From positions 44,023-108,022 of the forward strand of contig NZ_BJUV01000008.1 of assembly GCF_007988805.1 (NCBI RefSeq): DNA of 64,000 bases, in the 5' to 3' direction. This document shows, piece after piece, positions 1 through 11,093 of the stretch. Position 1 is the first letter of the stretch. Every line of letters starts with the position of its first letter. The stretch is from Frigoribacterium faeni. Its GTDB lineage: Bacteria > Actinomycetota > Actinomycetes > Actinomycetales > Microbacteriaceae. Under the pieces are notes generated by a model. The model was not told where the DNA came from and did not search any database. It saw nothing but the letters and a program-made list of their open reading frames with translations. The translations under genes and the position numbers were made by a program.

Positions 1-78
1 GATCGGCAGGCGGTCGAGATCGCCGGGCTGGGCGTTGACGAACGACGATCGGATGTCGGACTCGGTCAGCGGCTTCAT
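1..78 (-). CDS. FBP-domain protein (EF-G-binding type), N-terminal fragment
   Basis: Only the first 26 codons are present; the gene runs off the left edge. The visible start reads MKPLTESDIRSSFVNAQPGD, which resembles the N-terminus of actinobacterial FBP-domain proteins, relatives of the fusidic-acid-resistance EF-G-binding proteins (P-L-T-E, I-R-x-S-F-V-N). The ATG at 78 follows a purine-rich GAGGGAGA stretch on the minus strand, and a -10-like TAGGGT lies at 111-106, so this one has a short leader. The family assignment rests on about 20 residues and could be wrong. Confidence 0.55.
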   Translation of the reverse strand, partial: MKPLTESDIRSSFVNAQPGDLDRLPI

Positions 79-162
79 GGTCTCCCTCGGGGCGGTGCTC
101 GGACCACCCTACGCGGCGCCGCCGTCACCGTCACGGTGCGGTCGGGGCCTAGCCTGGGGCCC

Positions 163-939
163 GTGACCGAGGCGATGGACCGACTGGTGGCGCGCCTCCG
201 CGGGGCCGGCTGCGTCTTCGCCGAGGACGAGGCCGAGCTGCTGCGGGCGGCCACGGACGACGCCGCCGAGCGCGAGCTGCTCGTGCGGCGGCGGATCGGC
301 GGAGAGCCCCTCGAGCAGGTCCTCGGCTGGTCCGAGTTCGACGGTCTGCGTCTGACGGTGGCGCCGGGGGTCTTCGTCCCGCGCCGTCGCACGCGACTGC
401 TGGCCCGTCGTGCGGCCGGGCTGCTGCCGGCCGTCGGGGCGGTAACCGCCCTGGACCTCTGCTGCGGGGTGGGGGCCGTCGCCGCCGTCCTGGCCCGGGC
501 CCGCCCCGGCGTCCGGCTGGTGGCCGCCGACCTCGACCCGGTCGCGACCGACTGCGCCCGCCGCAACCTGCCGCCCGACGCCCGCGTGGTCACCGGCGAC
601 CTCTTCTCTGCCGTGCCTCTCGGGCTGCGAGGTGCCCTCGACGTCATCGCCGCGAACGCGCCCTACGTCCCGACCGAGGCGATCGCCACGATGCCCGCCG
701 AGGCGCGCCTCCACGAGCGGACGGCGGCCCTCGACGGCGGCCACGACGGCCTCGACCTGCACCGGCGGATCACCGAGGAGGCACGGGGCTGGCTCCGCCC
801 CGGGGGCGCGCTGCTGATCGAGACGAGCGTCGCCCAGGCCGACGCCACCGCGGCCCTGATGTCGCGGGGCGGCCTCGACCCCCGGGTCGAGCACGACGAC
901 GACCTCGACGCGACCGTCGTGATCGGGGTGCGCGCCTGA
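163..939 (+). CDS. PrmC/HemK-like protein N5-glutamine methyltransferase (putative)
   Basis: A 258-residue SAM-dependent methyltransferase. It has an N-terminal helical region with the RRxGGEPLEQVLGW segment typical of HemK/PrmC proteins, a SAM-binding LDLCCGVGAV motif, then NAPYVPT where true PrmC has NPPY. That variant motif is usual for the actinobacterial branch named putative protein-(glutamine-N5) methyltransferase, so the substrate may not be release factors. I place the start at GTG 163 because TAGCCT (150-155) lies 7 bases upstream with no Shine-Dalgarno, implying a leaderless mRNA. ATG 175 is the alternative, and GTG 136 would lie upstream of that -10. The downstream lipoprotein gene is convergent, only 23 bases away. 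Confidence 0.8.
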   Translation: MTEAMDRLVARLRGAGCVFAEDEAELLRAATDDAAERELLVRRRIGGEPLEQVLGWSEFDGLRLTVAPGVFVPRRRTRLLARRAAGLLPAVGAVTALDLCCGVGAVAAVLARARPGVRLVAADLDPVATDCARRNLPPDARVVTGDLFSAVPLGLRGALDVIAANAPYVPTEAIATMPAEARLHERTAALDGGHDGLDLHRRITEEARGWLRPGGALLIETSVAQADATAALMSRGGLDPRVEHDDDLDATVVIGVRA

Positions 940-962
940 CCGGATCGGCCCGGAGGAGCCGG

Positions 963-1406
963 TCAGATGTCGACGGGGGAGATCCGGTCGACGACGGGCG
1001 CCTCTGGGGTGCCCGAGATCTCGCAGCTGAACGCGGCCTCGATGCGTCCGTCGGTGGTGTGGCCGTAGCGGACCTCGACGACCGCGCCGGTCGCCGAGTC
1101 GCGGACGTCGTCGGCCTCGTAGCTCCAGACGTCGTCGAGGAACGGCAGGTCGGGGTACTCGTCGCGGACGGCCGCGATGCAGGCGTCCCAGGCGGGAGGC
1201 GCCTCGGCGGTCGGGGCCGTGGCCGGGGCCGGCGGGGTCGTGGTCGGCAGCGGCGTGCTCGACGCGTCCGGTCCGGTGGTGGCGACCGTCGTCTCGGCCG
1301 CCCCGGGCTCGGAGGTCGGCGTGGCGCAGCCCGAGAGCGCGAACGCCACGACGAGCGTGCTGACGAGCACGGAGGTGCTGAGCGCGGAAGCGGCCTTGCG
1401 GGGCAC
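963..1406 (-). CDS. Putative lipoprotein
   Basis: A 147-residue exported lipoprotein. It has a hydrophobic signal peptide ending in the lipobox LSGC (Cys27), then a long Thr/Pro/Ala-rich linker (about 28-70) and a small globular C-terminal part with two cysteines (near 75 and 126). I do not recognise the C-terminal domain. The GTG start at 1406 is preceded by GAGGAG with a five-base gap, a good ribosome binding site. The gene is monocistronic and convergent with the methyltransferase gene. Confidence 0.75.
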   Translation of the reverse strand: MPRKAASALSTSVLVSTLVVAFALSGCATPTSEPGAAETTVATTGPDASSTPLPTTTPPAPATAPTAEAPPAWDACIAAVRDEYPDLPFLDDVWSYEADDVRDSATGAVVEVRYGHTTDGRIEAAFSCEISGTPEAPVVDRISPVDI

Positions 1407-1560
1407 GGGGCTCCTCGAGGATGACGGGCCGCCACGGTGGCGGGCTCCGGGTCAGGATACCGACTGCCCGGCGCCCACCGCCATCGGGGACCCCGATCGA
1501 TCCGCGACTCGCCGCCGGCGCACGGAGCCGACACGGAGGTTCGGCGGGCAGGCTTGATCG

Positions 1561-2010
1561 ATGACCGCTACAGAGAACCGCGAACCGACCGCCCTCGAGC
1601 AGGCCATCAGCAAGGGCCAGGCGGGTGAGGGCGACATGAACTCGGTCCTGGCCGAGTTCGTCAACGCCGAGGTCGTCGTGGCCACCGCCGTCGACGCCCA
1701 GGACCGGCTCACCGAGCTGCAGCCCGTGCTCTTCGACCGCGAGGGCACGCCCATGCTGGCCGCCTTCACCCACGCCGACATGATCGGCGAGCAGGTCAAG
1801 GGCGTCGCCGAGTACTCGGCCACCATCCACGCGGCCGAGCTCGTCCAGGCGATCCCGCCTCAGACCGGCCTCGTCGTCAATCCCGGCAACCGCGAGGGCT
1901 TCGAGATGCTCCCCGAGGGCGTCGCCCAGCTGGCCGACGACGTGCGCGAGCTCGTCGCGGCGCACCAGGCCTCGACCGCCTCGGACGACGAGCACCCCGA
2001 CCGGGCCTGA
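1561..2010 (+). CDS. SseB N-terminal domain protein
   Basis: A 149-residue cytosolic protein. It has the pattern of the SseB N-terminal fold: a helix, a strand with FVNAEVVVAT, a LQPVLFDREG strand pair, FTHADMI, then GLVVNPGNREGFEML. The V-N-P-x-x-x-x-G-F-E signature is typical of actinobacterial SseB-domain proteins, whose role is unknown. ATG 1561 follows CAGGCT (1549-1554) and a six-base spacer with no Shine-Dalgarno, so it looks leaderless. It stands alone between the lipoprotein and the gcv riboswitch. Confidence 0.75.
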   Translation: MTATENREPTALEQAISKGQAGEGDMNSVLAEFVNAEVVVATAVDAQDRLTELQPVLFDREGTPMLAAFTHADMIGEQVKGVAEYSATIHAAELVQAIPPQTGLVVNPGNREGFEMLPEGVAQLADDVRELVAAHQASTASDDEHPDRA

Positions 2011-2020
2011 CGCCGGTCCT

Positions 2021-2037
2021 CGGGGCGGACGGCCCCG
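2021..2037 (+). terminator. Weak GC hairpin after the SseB-domain gene
   Basis: CGGGGC (2021-2026) pairs with GCCCCG (2032-2037) just after the stop at 2010. There is no T-run, so this is only a possible terminator. Confidence 0.3.
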
Positions 2038-2071
2038 CGGATCCCGAAACCTGCTCGTCACACGCCGCCTG

Positions 2072-2077
2072 TAGGCT
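2072..2077 (+). promoter_or_regulatory. -10 element of the gcvTHP promoter
   Basis: TAGGCT matches the TANNNT -10 pattern seen across this window. Transcription would start near 2084, about 25 bases before the first glycine aptamer. No convincing -35 hexamer is visible. Confidence 0.5.
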
Positions 2078-2107
2078 GAGCCGCACAATCGAACATCGGG
2101 CCACGAA

Positions 2108-2322
2108 CACGTCGCGGGAGAGCTCCGGTGCGCAGAGACTGCGCCGACCGGGCACCGAAGGAGCAAGCTCCCCGCCAATCTCTCAGGTACGCGTACCGCG
2201 ACGGACTGGCCACTCTGAAAAGCAGGAGGCGCGAGGCGGTCGACAGACCCCCTCGCCGGTCCTCGCCCACGGTGAAAGCCGACTCCGGTCGGTGAAGCTC
2301 TCAGGCCCATGACAGAGGGGGA
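2108..2322 (+). promoter_or_regulatory. Tandem glycine riboswitch (gcvT motif)
   Basis: Two glycine aptamers lie in tandem upstream of gcvT. The first (about 2111-2223) opens with CGGGAGAGCTCC, has the conserved CCGAAGGAGCAAGCTCC core (2155-2171), AATCTCTCAGGTAC (2177-2190), and closes with the GGACTGGCCACTCTGAAAAG segment (2203-2222). The second (about 2225-2320) repeats the plan with GGTGAAAGCC, GGTGAAGCTCTCAGGCCCATGACAG and the closing GAGGGGGAG. The two are joined by a short linker, as in the classic cooperative arrangement. The downstream operon encodes glycine cleavage, and riboswitches of this type usually switch expression on when glycine is abundant. Confidence 0.93.
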
Positions 2323-2350
2323 GCCCCGCCCGGCGTGCGCCGGCCGGGGC
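2323..2350 (+). promoter_or_regulatory. Candidate expression-platform hairpin of the glycine riboswitch
   Basis: GCCCCG (2323-2328) and CGGGGC (2345-2350) enclose a further GC-rich inner stem directly after aptamer 2. No U-tract follows, so intrinsic termination is not obvious. It lies about 70 bases before the gcvT Shine-Dalgarno at 2420-2424. Its role as expression platform is inferred from position alone. Confidence 0.4.
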
Positions 2351-2428
2351 CCACCCCCGTCGTGCAGGTGCTGCACGGCATCGTTCCCGGCCGGCGAGAC
2401 CCGCGGCCGGGCCGTCCCCAGGAGTCAG

Positions 2429-3724
2429 ATGTCCGACGCAGCCTCGAACCTGCCCGCCGCCCCCGGCCCGAACGACGACGAGCTGACCGACTCCGCGCCC
2501 GCGGACCCGACCGTCACGGGCGACGTCGTCACGGGCGACGACGGCACCGAGGGCATCGCCACCGGCCCCGGGGCGGGAGATCTCGACGTCGTCGAGGATC
2601 CGCTCGAGGCGGACGCCGCCGACGACGAGCGCTTCAGCCCGCTGCACGACGTGCACGTGGCGGCCGGCGCGAGCTTCACCGACTTCGCGGGCTGGCAGAT
2701 GCCGGTCCGCTACAGCTCCGACCTCGCCGAGCACCACGCCGTCCGCAGCGCGGCCGGGCTCTTCGACCTCTCGCACATGGCCGAGATCGCGGTGACCGGC
2801 CCGGAGGCCGGCGTGTTCCTCGACCGCGCGCTCGCCGGCACCCTGTCGTCCATCGCCGTGGGCCGCGCCAAGTACTCGCTGCTGCTCAGCGACACCGGAG
2901 GCATCCTGGACGACCTCGTCGTCTACCGCCTCGACGACCACGACTTCCTCGTCGTCGCCAACGCGGGCAACCGCGACGCCGCGTTCTCCGCCCTCGCCAC
3001 CCGCGCCTCCGGATTCGACGTCACCGTCGACGACGAGAGCGACGACACCGCCCTGATCGCCATCCAGGGCCCGGAGTCCGAGGGCGTGCTCGACGAGCTC
3101 GTGACGAGCGATCGTCTGCAGCCCGACGCGCCCCTGTCGGCGCTCCGCTACTACCGGGTCCTCCAGGGCACCTTCGACGACGCCCCCGTGCTCATCGCCC
3201 GCACCGGCTACACCGGCGAGGACGGCTTCGAGATCTACCTCGATCCCGAGACGGCGCCCGCCCTGTGGACGGCGCTCGCCGAGGCGGGCGCCCCCCGCGG
3301 CGTCGTCCCCGCGGGGCTCGCCAGCCGCGACACGCTCCGGCTCGAGGCGGGGATGCCCCTCTACGGTCACGAGCTCGGTCTCGACGTGCGGCCGGCCCAG
3401 GCGGGTCTCGGTCGCGTCGTCGACACCTCGAAGGACTTCGTGGGCAAGGCGGGCGTCGAGCCCGCCCCCGACGCCCGCGTGCTCGTCGGCCTCGCCCTCG
3501 AGGGTCGTCGAGCCGCTCGAGCCGGCTACCCGGTGGTCGCCGACGACGGCACCGTCGTCGGCGAGGTCACCAGCGGCGCGCTCTCGCCCACCCTGGGCCA
3601 CCCCGTCGCCATGGCGTTCGTCGACCCCGACGTGGTCGACCGCGGCCCGGCCCTCGCGGTCGACGTGCGCGGCACGGCGATCCCCGCGACCGTCGTCCCC
3701 CTCCCGTTCTACAAGCGCTCCTAA
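2429..3724 (+). CDS. gcvT: Aminomethyltransferase, glycine cleavage system T protein
   Basis: T protein transfers the methylene group from the aminomethyl-lipoyl H protein to tetrahydrofolate and releases ammonia. The folate-binding GcvT domain begins near residue 70 ([21 protein letters not shown]), with [19 protein letters not shown] and the [14 protein letters not shown] region, followed by the barrel domain to residue 431. ATG 2429 is chosen because AGGAG (2420-2424) precedes it. No usable start codon lies between there and the domain, so the protein carries an unusual acidic Asp/Thr/Gly-rich extension of about 65 residues. It is the first gene of gcvTHP, with gcvH 30 bases downstream, behind a glycine riboswitch. 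Confidence 0.93.
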   Translation: MSDAASNLPAAPGPNDDELTDSAPADPTVTGDVVTGDDGTEGIATGPGAGDLDVVEDPLEADAADDERFSPLHDVHVAAGASFTDFAGWQMPVRYSSDLAEHHAVRSAAGLFDLSHMAEIAVTGPEAGVFLDRALAGTLSSIAVGRAKYSLLLSDTGGILDDLVVYRLDDHDFLVVANAGNRDAAFSALATRASGFDVTVDDESDDTALIAIQGPESEGVLDELVTSDRLQPDAPLSALRYYRVLQGTFDDAPVLIARTGYTGEDGFEIYLDPETAPALWTALAEAGAPRGVVPAGLASRDTLRLEAGMPLYGHELGLDVRPAQAGLGRVVDTSKDFVGKAGVEPAPDARVLVGLALEGRRAARAGYPVVADDGTVVGEVTSGALSPTLGHPVAMAFVDPDVVDRGPALAVDVRGTAIPATVVPLPFYKRS

Positions 3725-3754
3725 GCCCTCACACCCTTCTCGAAAGGCTCCGGC

Positions 3755-4128
3755 ATGACCGATCTCAGCACCCTCCGCTACACCGCCGAGCACGAATGGC
3801 TGCTCATCGACGGCGACACCGCCACCGTCGGCATCACCGACTACGCGGCCGAGAAGCTCGGCGACGTCGTCTACGTGGATCTGCCCGCCGCGGGCACCGA
3901 GGTCGAGACCGGCAAGGTCGTCGGCGAGATCGAGTCGACCAAGTCGGTCGGCGAGCTCTTCGCGCCCGCGCTGGGCACGGTCCTCGAGGTCAACGACGCC
4001 GTCGTCGACAGCCCCGACCTGGTCAACAGCGACCCGTTCGGCGACGGCTGGCTCATCAGGATCACCCTCGCCTCGGCCGACCAGGTCGGCCTCCTCTCGC
4101 GCGACGAGTACGTCGCCCTGACCGCCGA

Positions 4129-4132
<4 letters not shown>
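3755..4132 (+). CDS. gcvH: Glycine cleavage system H protein
   Basis: A 125-residue lipoyl carrier that shuttles the aminomethyl group between P and T proteins and is reoxidised by dihydrolipoyl dehydrogenase. It starts with the typical YTAEHEWL segment and GITDYA. The lipoylated lysine is Lys63 in [13 protein letters not shown]. Length is normal for the family. ATG 3755 follows GAAAGG at a good distance. The TGA stop overlaps the ATG of gcvP (ATGA), consistent with translational coupling. No lipoylation genes or lpd lie nearby. Confidence 0.97.
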
Positions 4133-7056
<2,924 letters not shown>

Positions 7057-7081
7057 GCCGGTCCGTCCGCTCGTCGTGCTG

Positions 7082-7130
7082 GGGAGCCTCCGACCCTCCG
7101 ATCCCGTCGGAAGGCCGGAGGCTCCCTTCC
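7082..7130 (+). terminator. Intrinsic terminator of gcvTHP
   Basis: GGGAGCCTCCG (7082-7092) pairs with CGGAGGCTCCC (7116-7126), followed by a short TTCC tail. It is the only clear structure in the 308-base gap 7057-7364. The rest of that gap (7131-7364) shows no gene-like reading frame, repeat or promoter that I can support. Confidence 0.75.
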
Positions 7131-7364
7131 GGTCTCCCCGGGTGCCGGACGCCGAGCGGCGCGGAGGGCGCTCACGTACCGGAGTCCGTCCCGAATGACG
7201 CCCGGAGAGACGGCCTGTGTCGGTCTTCGGACCCCGTGTGGCGAGTCCGTGACTCCATTAGGCGCGTCCCCCGAACAGGTGTCAAGGGGTGACGGTGATC
7301 CGTCGCTGAGGAGCGTCTGCGATGCGGCGTGTCGGGCGTCTCGACGGCAGGGGCGAGGGCTGGG

Positions 7365-8150
7365 TCAGGACGGCAGTCCGAAGAACGACGGGAACGTCGC
7401 CGCGGCCCAGGGGTACCCGATGAAGACGGCCGAGTCCATGACCACGTGGGCGACGACCAGCGGCAGCACGCGGCCGAAGCGGGTGTAGAGCCAGCCGAAG
7501 ACCAGGCCCATGACCACGTTGCCGACGAACGCGCCGAAGCCCTGGTAGAGGTGGTAGCTGCCGCGGAGCAGAGCGGCACCCACGATGATCGTCCACGGGC
7601 GCCAGCCGAGGTCGCGCAGTCGCGCGAACAGGTAGGCGACGACGATGACCTCCTCGGTCAGGCCTGCTCGCAGCGCCGAGAGCACGAGCACGGGGACCGT
7701 CCACCAGTGCTGCGAGAGGTCGGTCGGCACGACGGTCACCGTCAGGTCGAGGGCCTTGCCGACCAGGTAGAGGCCGATGCCGGGGACGCCGATGGCGAGG
7801 GCGAGTCCGAGCCCGCCGAGCACGTCGCGTCCGCTCCGCGAGAAGTCGACGCCCAGGCGGGCGAGGTGCGGACGGCCGGTCTGCCAGAGTAGGAACGCGA
7901 CCAGGGCCACGGGCACGAGGTCGAAGAGGACCGAGAGCAGCTGGTAGATCAGGTCGAACACCGCCCGGTCGCTGAGCGAGGAGTTCAGCGTGGCCGTCTG
8001 CTGGGACAGCGCGGTCCGCTGCGTGAGACGGTTCACGATCGACACGATCGAGTAGACGGCGGAGGCTCCGAGCGAGAGTCCGAGGACGATCGCGATCTCG
8101 ACCCGGAGGCGCGCACGGCTCTCGGGGACGACGGCCCGATCGAAGGTCAT
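7365..8150 (-). CDS. CPBP-family intramembrane glutamic endopeptidase
   Basis: A 261-residue polytopic membrane protein of the CPBP (Abi/CAAX-type) protease family. The catalytic region reads GLTEEVIVVAYLF (paired glutamates), then SYHLYQG (first histidine) and VVAHVVMD (second histidine motif). The arginine often found after the glutamate pair (EExxxR) is absent, which is common in actinobacterial members. Six to eight membrane segments are visible. ATG 8150 is chosen because a perfect TATTAT -10 (8162-8157) lies six bases upstream, implying a leaderless transcript. Targets are unknown; it is divergent from the peptide importer operon. Confidence 0.85.
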   Translation of the reverse strand: MTFDRAVVPESRARLRVEIAIVLGLSLGASAVYSIVSIVNRLTQRTALSQQTATLNSSLSDRAVFDLIYQLLSVLFDLVPVALVAFLLWQTGRPHLARLGVDFSRSGRDVLGGLGLALAIGVPGIGLYLVGKALDLTVTVVPTDLSQHWWTVPVLVLSALRAGLTEEVIVVAYLFARLRDLGWRPWTIIVGAALLRGSYHLYQGFGAFVGNVVMGLVFGWLYTRFGRVLPLVVAHVVMDSAVFIGYPWAAATFPSFFGLPS

Positions 8151-8156
8151 GCGCGG

Positions 8157-8162
8157 ATAATA
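8157..8162 (-). promoter_or_regulatory. Consensus-like -10 of the CPBP protease gene
   Basis: On the minus strand this is TATTAT, followed by CCGCGC and then the ATG. It is the most AT-rich -10 among the leaderless-type promoters in the window and fixes the start codon at 8150. Confidence 0.6.
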
Positions 8163-8287
8163 CCTGCCACGTGTCTGATTTCTCGCAGCAGAATCATGCG
8201 CAATTCGCGGCCTCGGCGCAACGATCCGCATGGTGACGCAAAGATCCATCGAATTGGTTTCCGTCGTGTAACCGTTCGCCCTGAGGT

Positions 8288-8317
8288 TTGGAGAAGGCTG
8301 AAGACGGTGCTTAGGGT
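8288..8317 (+). promoter_or_regulatory. Promoter of the oligopeptide ABC operon
   Basis: TTGGAG (8288-8293) and TAGGGT (8312-8317) are separated by 18 bases, a good sigma-70-type spacing. Transcription from about 8324 would leave a leader of about 60 bases carrying the AGGAGG site at 8375-8380. Confidence 0.5.
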
Positions 8318-8384
8318 CGTCTCATCCAACGTGGCGCGACTCATGGGGAGTCGTGCTGCGTCCTTTCTTGCATCAGGAGGAACA

Positions 8385-10016
8385 TTGAAGAAGACGCGCA
8401 TGGGCCTCGGGTCCGTCGCCGTCGTGGGGGCGGCAGCACTCGTCCTCACCGGTTGCACCAGCGGCAACGGCGGAGACTCCGGCGACGCCGCTCCCTCGGG
8501 CAACGCCGACGCCATCATCACCACCAACGGCAGCGAGCCGCAGAACCCGCTGGTCCCGTCGAACACCACCGAGACCGGTGGCGGGAAGATCATCGACTCG
8601 ATCTTCGCGGGCCTCGTCTCCTACGACGCCAAGGGCGCGACCGAGATGGACGTCGCCGAGTCGATCGAGTCCGACGACAACCAGCTCTGGACCGTCACGC
8701 TGAAGGACGGCCAGACGTTCACCGACGGCACCCCGGTCACCTCCGAGTCCTTCACCGAGGCCTGGAACTGGGCCGCTCAGGTCAGCAACAAGCAGAGCGC
8801 CTCGTACTTCTTCGACGACATCGAGGGCTACGACGCCGAGGCCGACAGCGACCTCTCGCTCGAGGTCGTCAGCGACACCGAGTTCACCGTGCAGCTCTCG
8901 GCTCCCGAGGCCGACTGGCCGCTGCGTCTGGGCTACTCGGCCTTCTCGCCGCTGCCCGCGTCGTTCTACGACGACGTCGACGCCTTCGGTGAGAACCCGA
9001 TCGGCAACGGCCCGTACAAGCTCGACGGCGAAGGCGCCTGGACCCACAACCAGGGCATCGACCTCGTCACCAACGCCGACTACGACGGCCCGCGCAAGCC
9101 GGTCAACGGCGGTCTGACGATCACGTTCTACACGACGCAGGACGCCGCGTACTCCGACGTGCTCTCGGGCAACCTCGACATCCTCGACCAGGTCCCCGAC
9201 ACCCAGTTCGCCTCGTACCAGAGCGACTTCCCGGACCGCTTCGCGAACCAGCCGGCCGCGATCTTCCAGTCGATCACGATCCCGCAGTACCTCGAGCACT
9301 TCGACGGCACGACCGAAGAGGGCAAGCTGCGTCGTGCGGCGATCTCGCTCGCGATCAACCGCGCCGACATCACCGACGTGATCTTCCAGGGCACCCGCAC
9401 CCCGGCCAAGGACTTCACCTCGCCCGTCATCGACGGCTACAGCGAAGACCTGAAGGGCGCCGACGTGCTCGACTACGACGCCGACCGTGCGAAGGACCTC
9501 TGGGCCCAGGCCGACGAGATCTCGCCCTACGGCGACACCACGTTCACCATCGCCTACAACTCGGACGGCGGCCACCAGAACTGGGTCGACGCCGCGTCGA
9601 ACAGCATCGCCGACACGCTCGGCATCAAGGCCGCCGGTGAGCCCAAGCCCACCTTCGCCGAGCTGCTCGACCAGGAGGACAACGACGCCATGACCGGCGC
9701 CTTCCGTTCCGGATGGCAGGCCGACTACCCGTCGCTGTTCAACTTCCTCGCACCGCTGTACCAGACCGGCGCCGGTTCGAACTACGGCCGCTACACCAGC
9801 GACGAGTTCGACGGCCTCCTCAAGGAGGGCGCTGCCGCGACCTCGGTCGACGACGCGAACGCGAAGTTCCAGGAGGCGCAGGAGGTCCTGCTCGTCGACC
9901 TGCCCGTCGTGCCCCTGTGGTACTCCAACGTGACCGGCGTGTGGGCCGACACGGTCGACAACGTGCAGTTCGGGTGGAACTCGGTTCCCCTGTTCTACGA
10001 GGTCACCAAGCAGTAA
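8385..10016 (+). CDS. Oligopeptide ABC transporter substrate-binding lipoprotein (family 5)
   Basis: A 543-residue extracytoplasmic solute-binding protein of the DppA/OppA family. It captures peptides for the permeases and ATPase encoded just downstream. The lipobox LTGC (Cys24) anchors it to the membrane. The mature part shows NPLVPSNT near the N-terminus and FTDGTPVTSESFTEAWNW, the usual family-5 pattern. I choose TTG 8385 because a perfect AGGAGG ends four bases upstream and it gives a Lys-Lys n-region; ATG 8400 is the alternative. An intercistronic hairpin at 10058-10094 separates it from the permease gene, fitting higher expression of the binding protein. Confidence 0.92.
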   Translation: MKKTRMGLGSVAVVGAAALVLTGCTSGNGGDSGDAAPSGNADAIITTNGSEPQNPLVPSNTTETGGGKIIDSIFAGLVSYDAKGATEMDVAESIESDDNQLWTVTLKDGQTFTDGTPVTSESFTEAWNWAAQVSNKQSASYFFDDIEGYDAEADSDLSLEVVSDTEFTVQLSAPEADWPLRLGYSAFSPLPASFYDDVDAFGENPIGNGPYKLDGEGAWTHNQGIDLVTNADYDGPRKPVNGGLTITFYTTQDAAYSDVLSGNLDILDQVPDTQFASYQSDFPDRFANQPAAIFQSITIPQYLEHFDGTTEEGKLRRAAISLAINRADITDVIFQGTRTPAKDFTSPVIDGYSEDLKGADVLDYDADRAKDLWAQADEISPYGDTTFTIAYNSDGGHQNWVDAASNSIADTLGIKAAGEPKPTFAELLDQEDNDAMTGAFRSGWQADYPSLFNFLAPLYQTGAGSNYGRYTSDEFDGLLKEGAAATSVDDANAKFQEAQEVLLVDLPVVPLWYSNVTGVWADTVDNVQFGWNSVPLFYEVTKQ

Positions 10017-10057
10017 GGGTCGCTCCCGACGAGACGAACGTCTCGATCAGCACTGCC

Positions 10058-10094
10058 GAGGGGTCCGGGCGGGTTATCCTGCTCCGGGCCCCTC
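10058..10094 (+). other. Intercistronic stem-loop between binding protein and permease genes
   Basis: GAGGGGTCCGG (10058-10068) can pair with CCGGGCCCCTC (10084-10094), eleven pairs including one G-U, around a 15-base loop. No T-run follows, so it looks like an mRNA-stabilising or attenuating element rather than a full terminator. It lies 41 bases after the binding-protein stop and 69 bases before the permease ATG. Confidence 0.55.
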
Positions 10095-10163
10095 TGCGGG
10101 CGTCCACCACCCTCTCTCCATGATTGCGACATCCATGCACGCGCAGAAAATCGAGGCGGCCTG

Positions 10164-11093
10164 ATGCTCTGGTACACCGGCCGGCGCCTCCTCCAACTGA
10201 TCCCCGTCTTCTTCGGGGCGACGTTCCTCATCTACTTCATGGTCTTCGCGCTCCCGGGTGATCCGGTCGCAGCGCTCTTCGGCGAGAAGCAGCCGAGCCC
10301 GGCCGTCATCGAAGCCATCCGGGCCGAGTACAACCTCGACAAGCCGTTCATCGTGCAGTACCTGCTCTACATCGGCGGACTGTTCACGGGTGACCTCGGC
10401 ACGACCTTCTCGGGTCGCCCGGTCATCGACGAACTGGTACGGGCGTTCCCGATCACCTTCCGCCTCGCGATGCTCGCGCTGCTCTTCGAAGCGGTCGCCG
10501 GCATCCTCGTCGGCCTCTACGCGGGTCTCCGCAAGGGCAAGATCTTCGACAACAGCGCGCTCGTCGTGTCCCTGCTGCTGATCTCGATCCCGACGTTCGT
10601 CATCGGGTTCGTGCTGCAGTACGTCTTCGGCATCCAGCTCGCTCTGTTCCGCACCACCGTGAGCTCGCAGGCCCCGTGGAGCGAGCTCGTGCTGCCGGCG
10701 ATCGTGCTCGCCTCGGTGTCGTTCGCGTACATCGTCCGCCTCACCCGCGCCTCCGTGGCCGAGAACATGAGCGCCGACTTCGTGCGGACCGCGACGGCCA
10801 AGGGCCTCACGCGTCGCCGCGTCGTCGGCGTGCACATCCTGCGCAACTCGCTCGTGCCCGTCATCACCTACCTCGGTGTCGACATCGGGTCCCTCATGGT
10901 CGGTGCGATCGTGACCGAGGGAATCTTCAACATCCAGGGCGTCGGCGGCACCGTGTACCGAGCCATCCAGCTCGGCGAAGGGCCGACCGTCGTGTCGTTC
11001 GTCGCGGTGATGGTCATCATCTTCATGTTGGCCAACCTGCTCGTCGACCTTCTCTACGCCGTTCTCGACCCGAGGATCCGCTATGCCAAGTAA
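10164..11093 (+). CDS. Peptide ABC transporter permease (DppB/OppB type)
   Basis: A 309-residue inner-membrane permease with six membrane segments. The N-terminus RRLLQLIPVFFGATFLIYF and LPGDP are typical of the OppB/DppB subunit. The cytoplasmic EAA loop that docks the ATPase reads FVRTATAKGLTRRRVVGVHILRNSL. ATG 10164 follows a weak GAGG site. The last codons overlap the start of the second permease gene by 11 bases. Confidence 0.93.
   Translation: MLWYTGRRLLQLIPVFFGATFLIYFMVFALPGDPVAALFGEKQPSPAVIEAIRAEYNLDKPFIVQYLLYIGGLFTGDLGTTFSGRPVIDELVRAFPITFRLAMLALLFEAVAGILVGLYAGLRKGKIFDNSALVVSLLLISIPTFVIGFVLQYVFGIQLALFRTTVSSQAPWSELVLPAIVLASVSFAYIVRLTRASVAENMSADFVRTATAKGLTRRRVVGVHILRNSLVPVITYLGVDIGSLMVGAIVTEGIFNIQGVGGTVYRAIQLGEGPTVVSFVAVMVIIFMLANLLVDLLYAVLDPRIRYAK

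Noticed and set aside
937..965. Inverted repeat TGACCGG/CCGGTCA across the stops of two convergent genes
   Set aside because: Only seven pairs with a long loop; too weak to call a terminator.
109..2376. Very long minus-strand open frames opposite real genes (also around 11757-13628, 13857-15887, 45843-48992, 56575-59532)
   Set aside because: High GC makes stop codons rare on the opposite strand; these readings are Arg/Val/Asp-rich, have no domains and lie exactly opposite well-supported genes.
2335..4128. Long open frame upstream of gcvP that would extend it to more than 1500 residues
   Set aside because: It is the antiphase reading of gcvT and gcvH, Arg-rich and without domain similarity; gcvP starts at the ATGA overlap at 4129.
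7131..7364. Possible small gene between the gcv terminator and the CPBP gene
   Set aside because: Short open frames there lack a Shine-Dalgarno or leaderless promoter and have no recognisable composition or motif.
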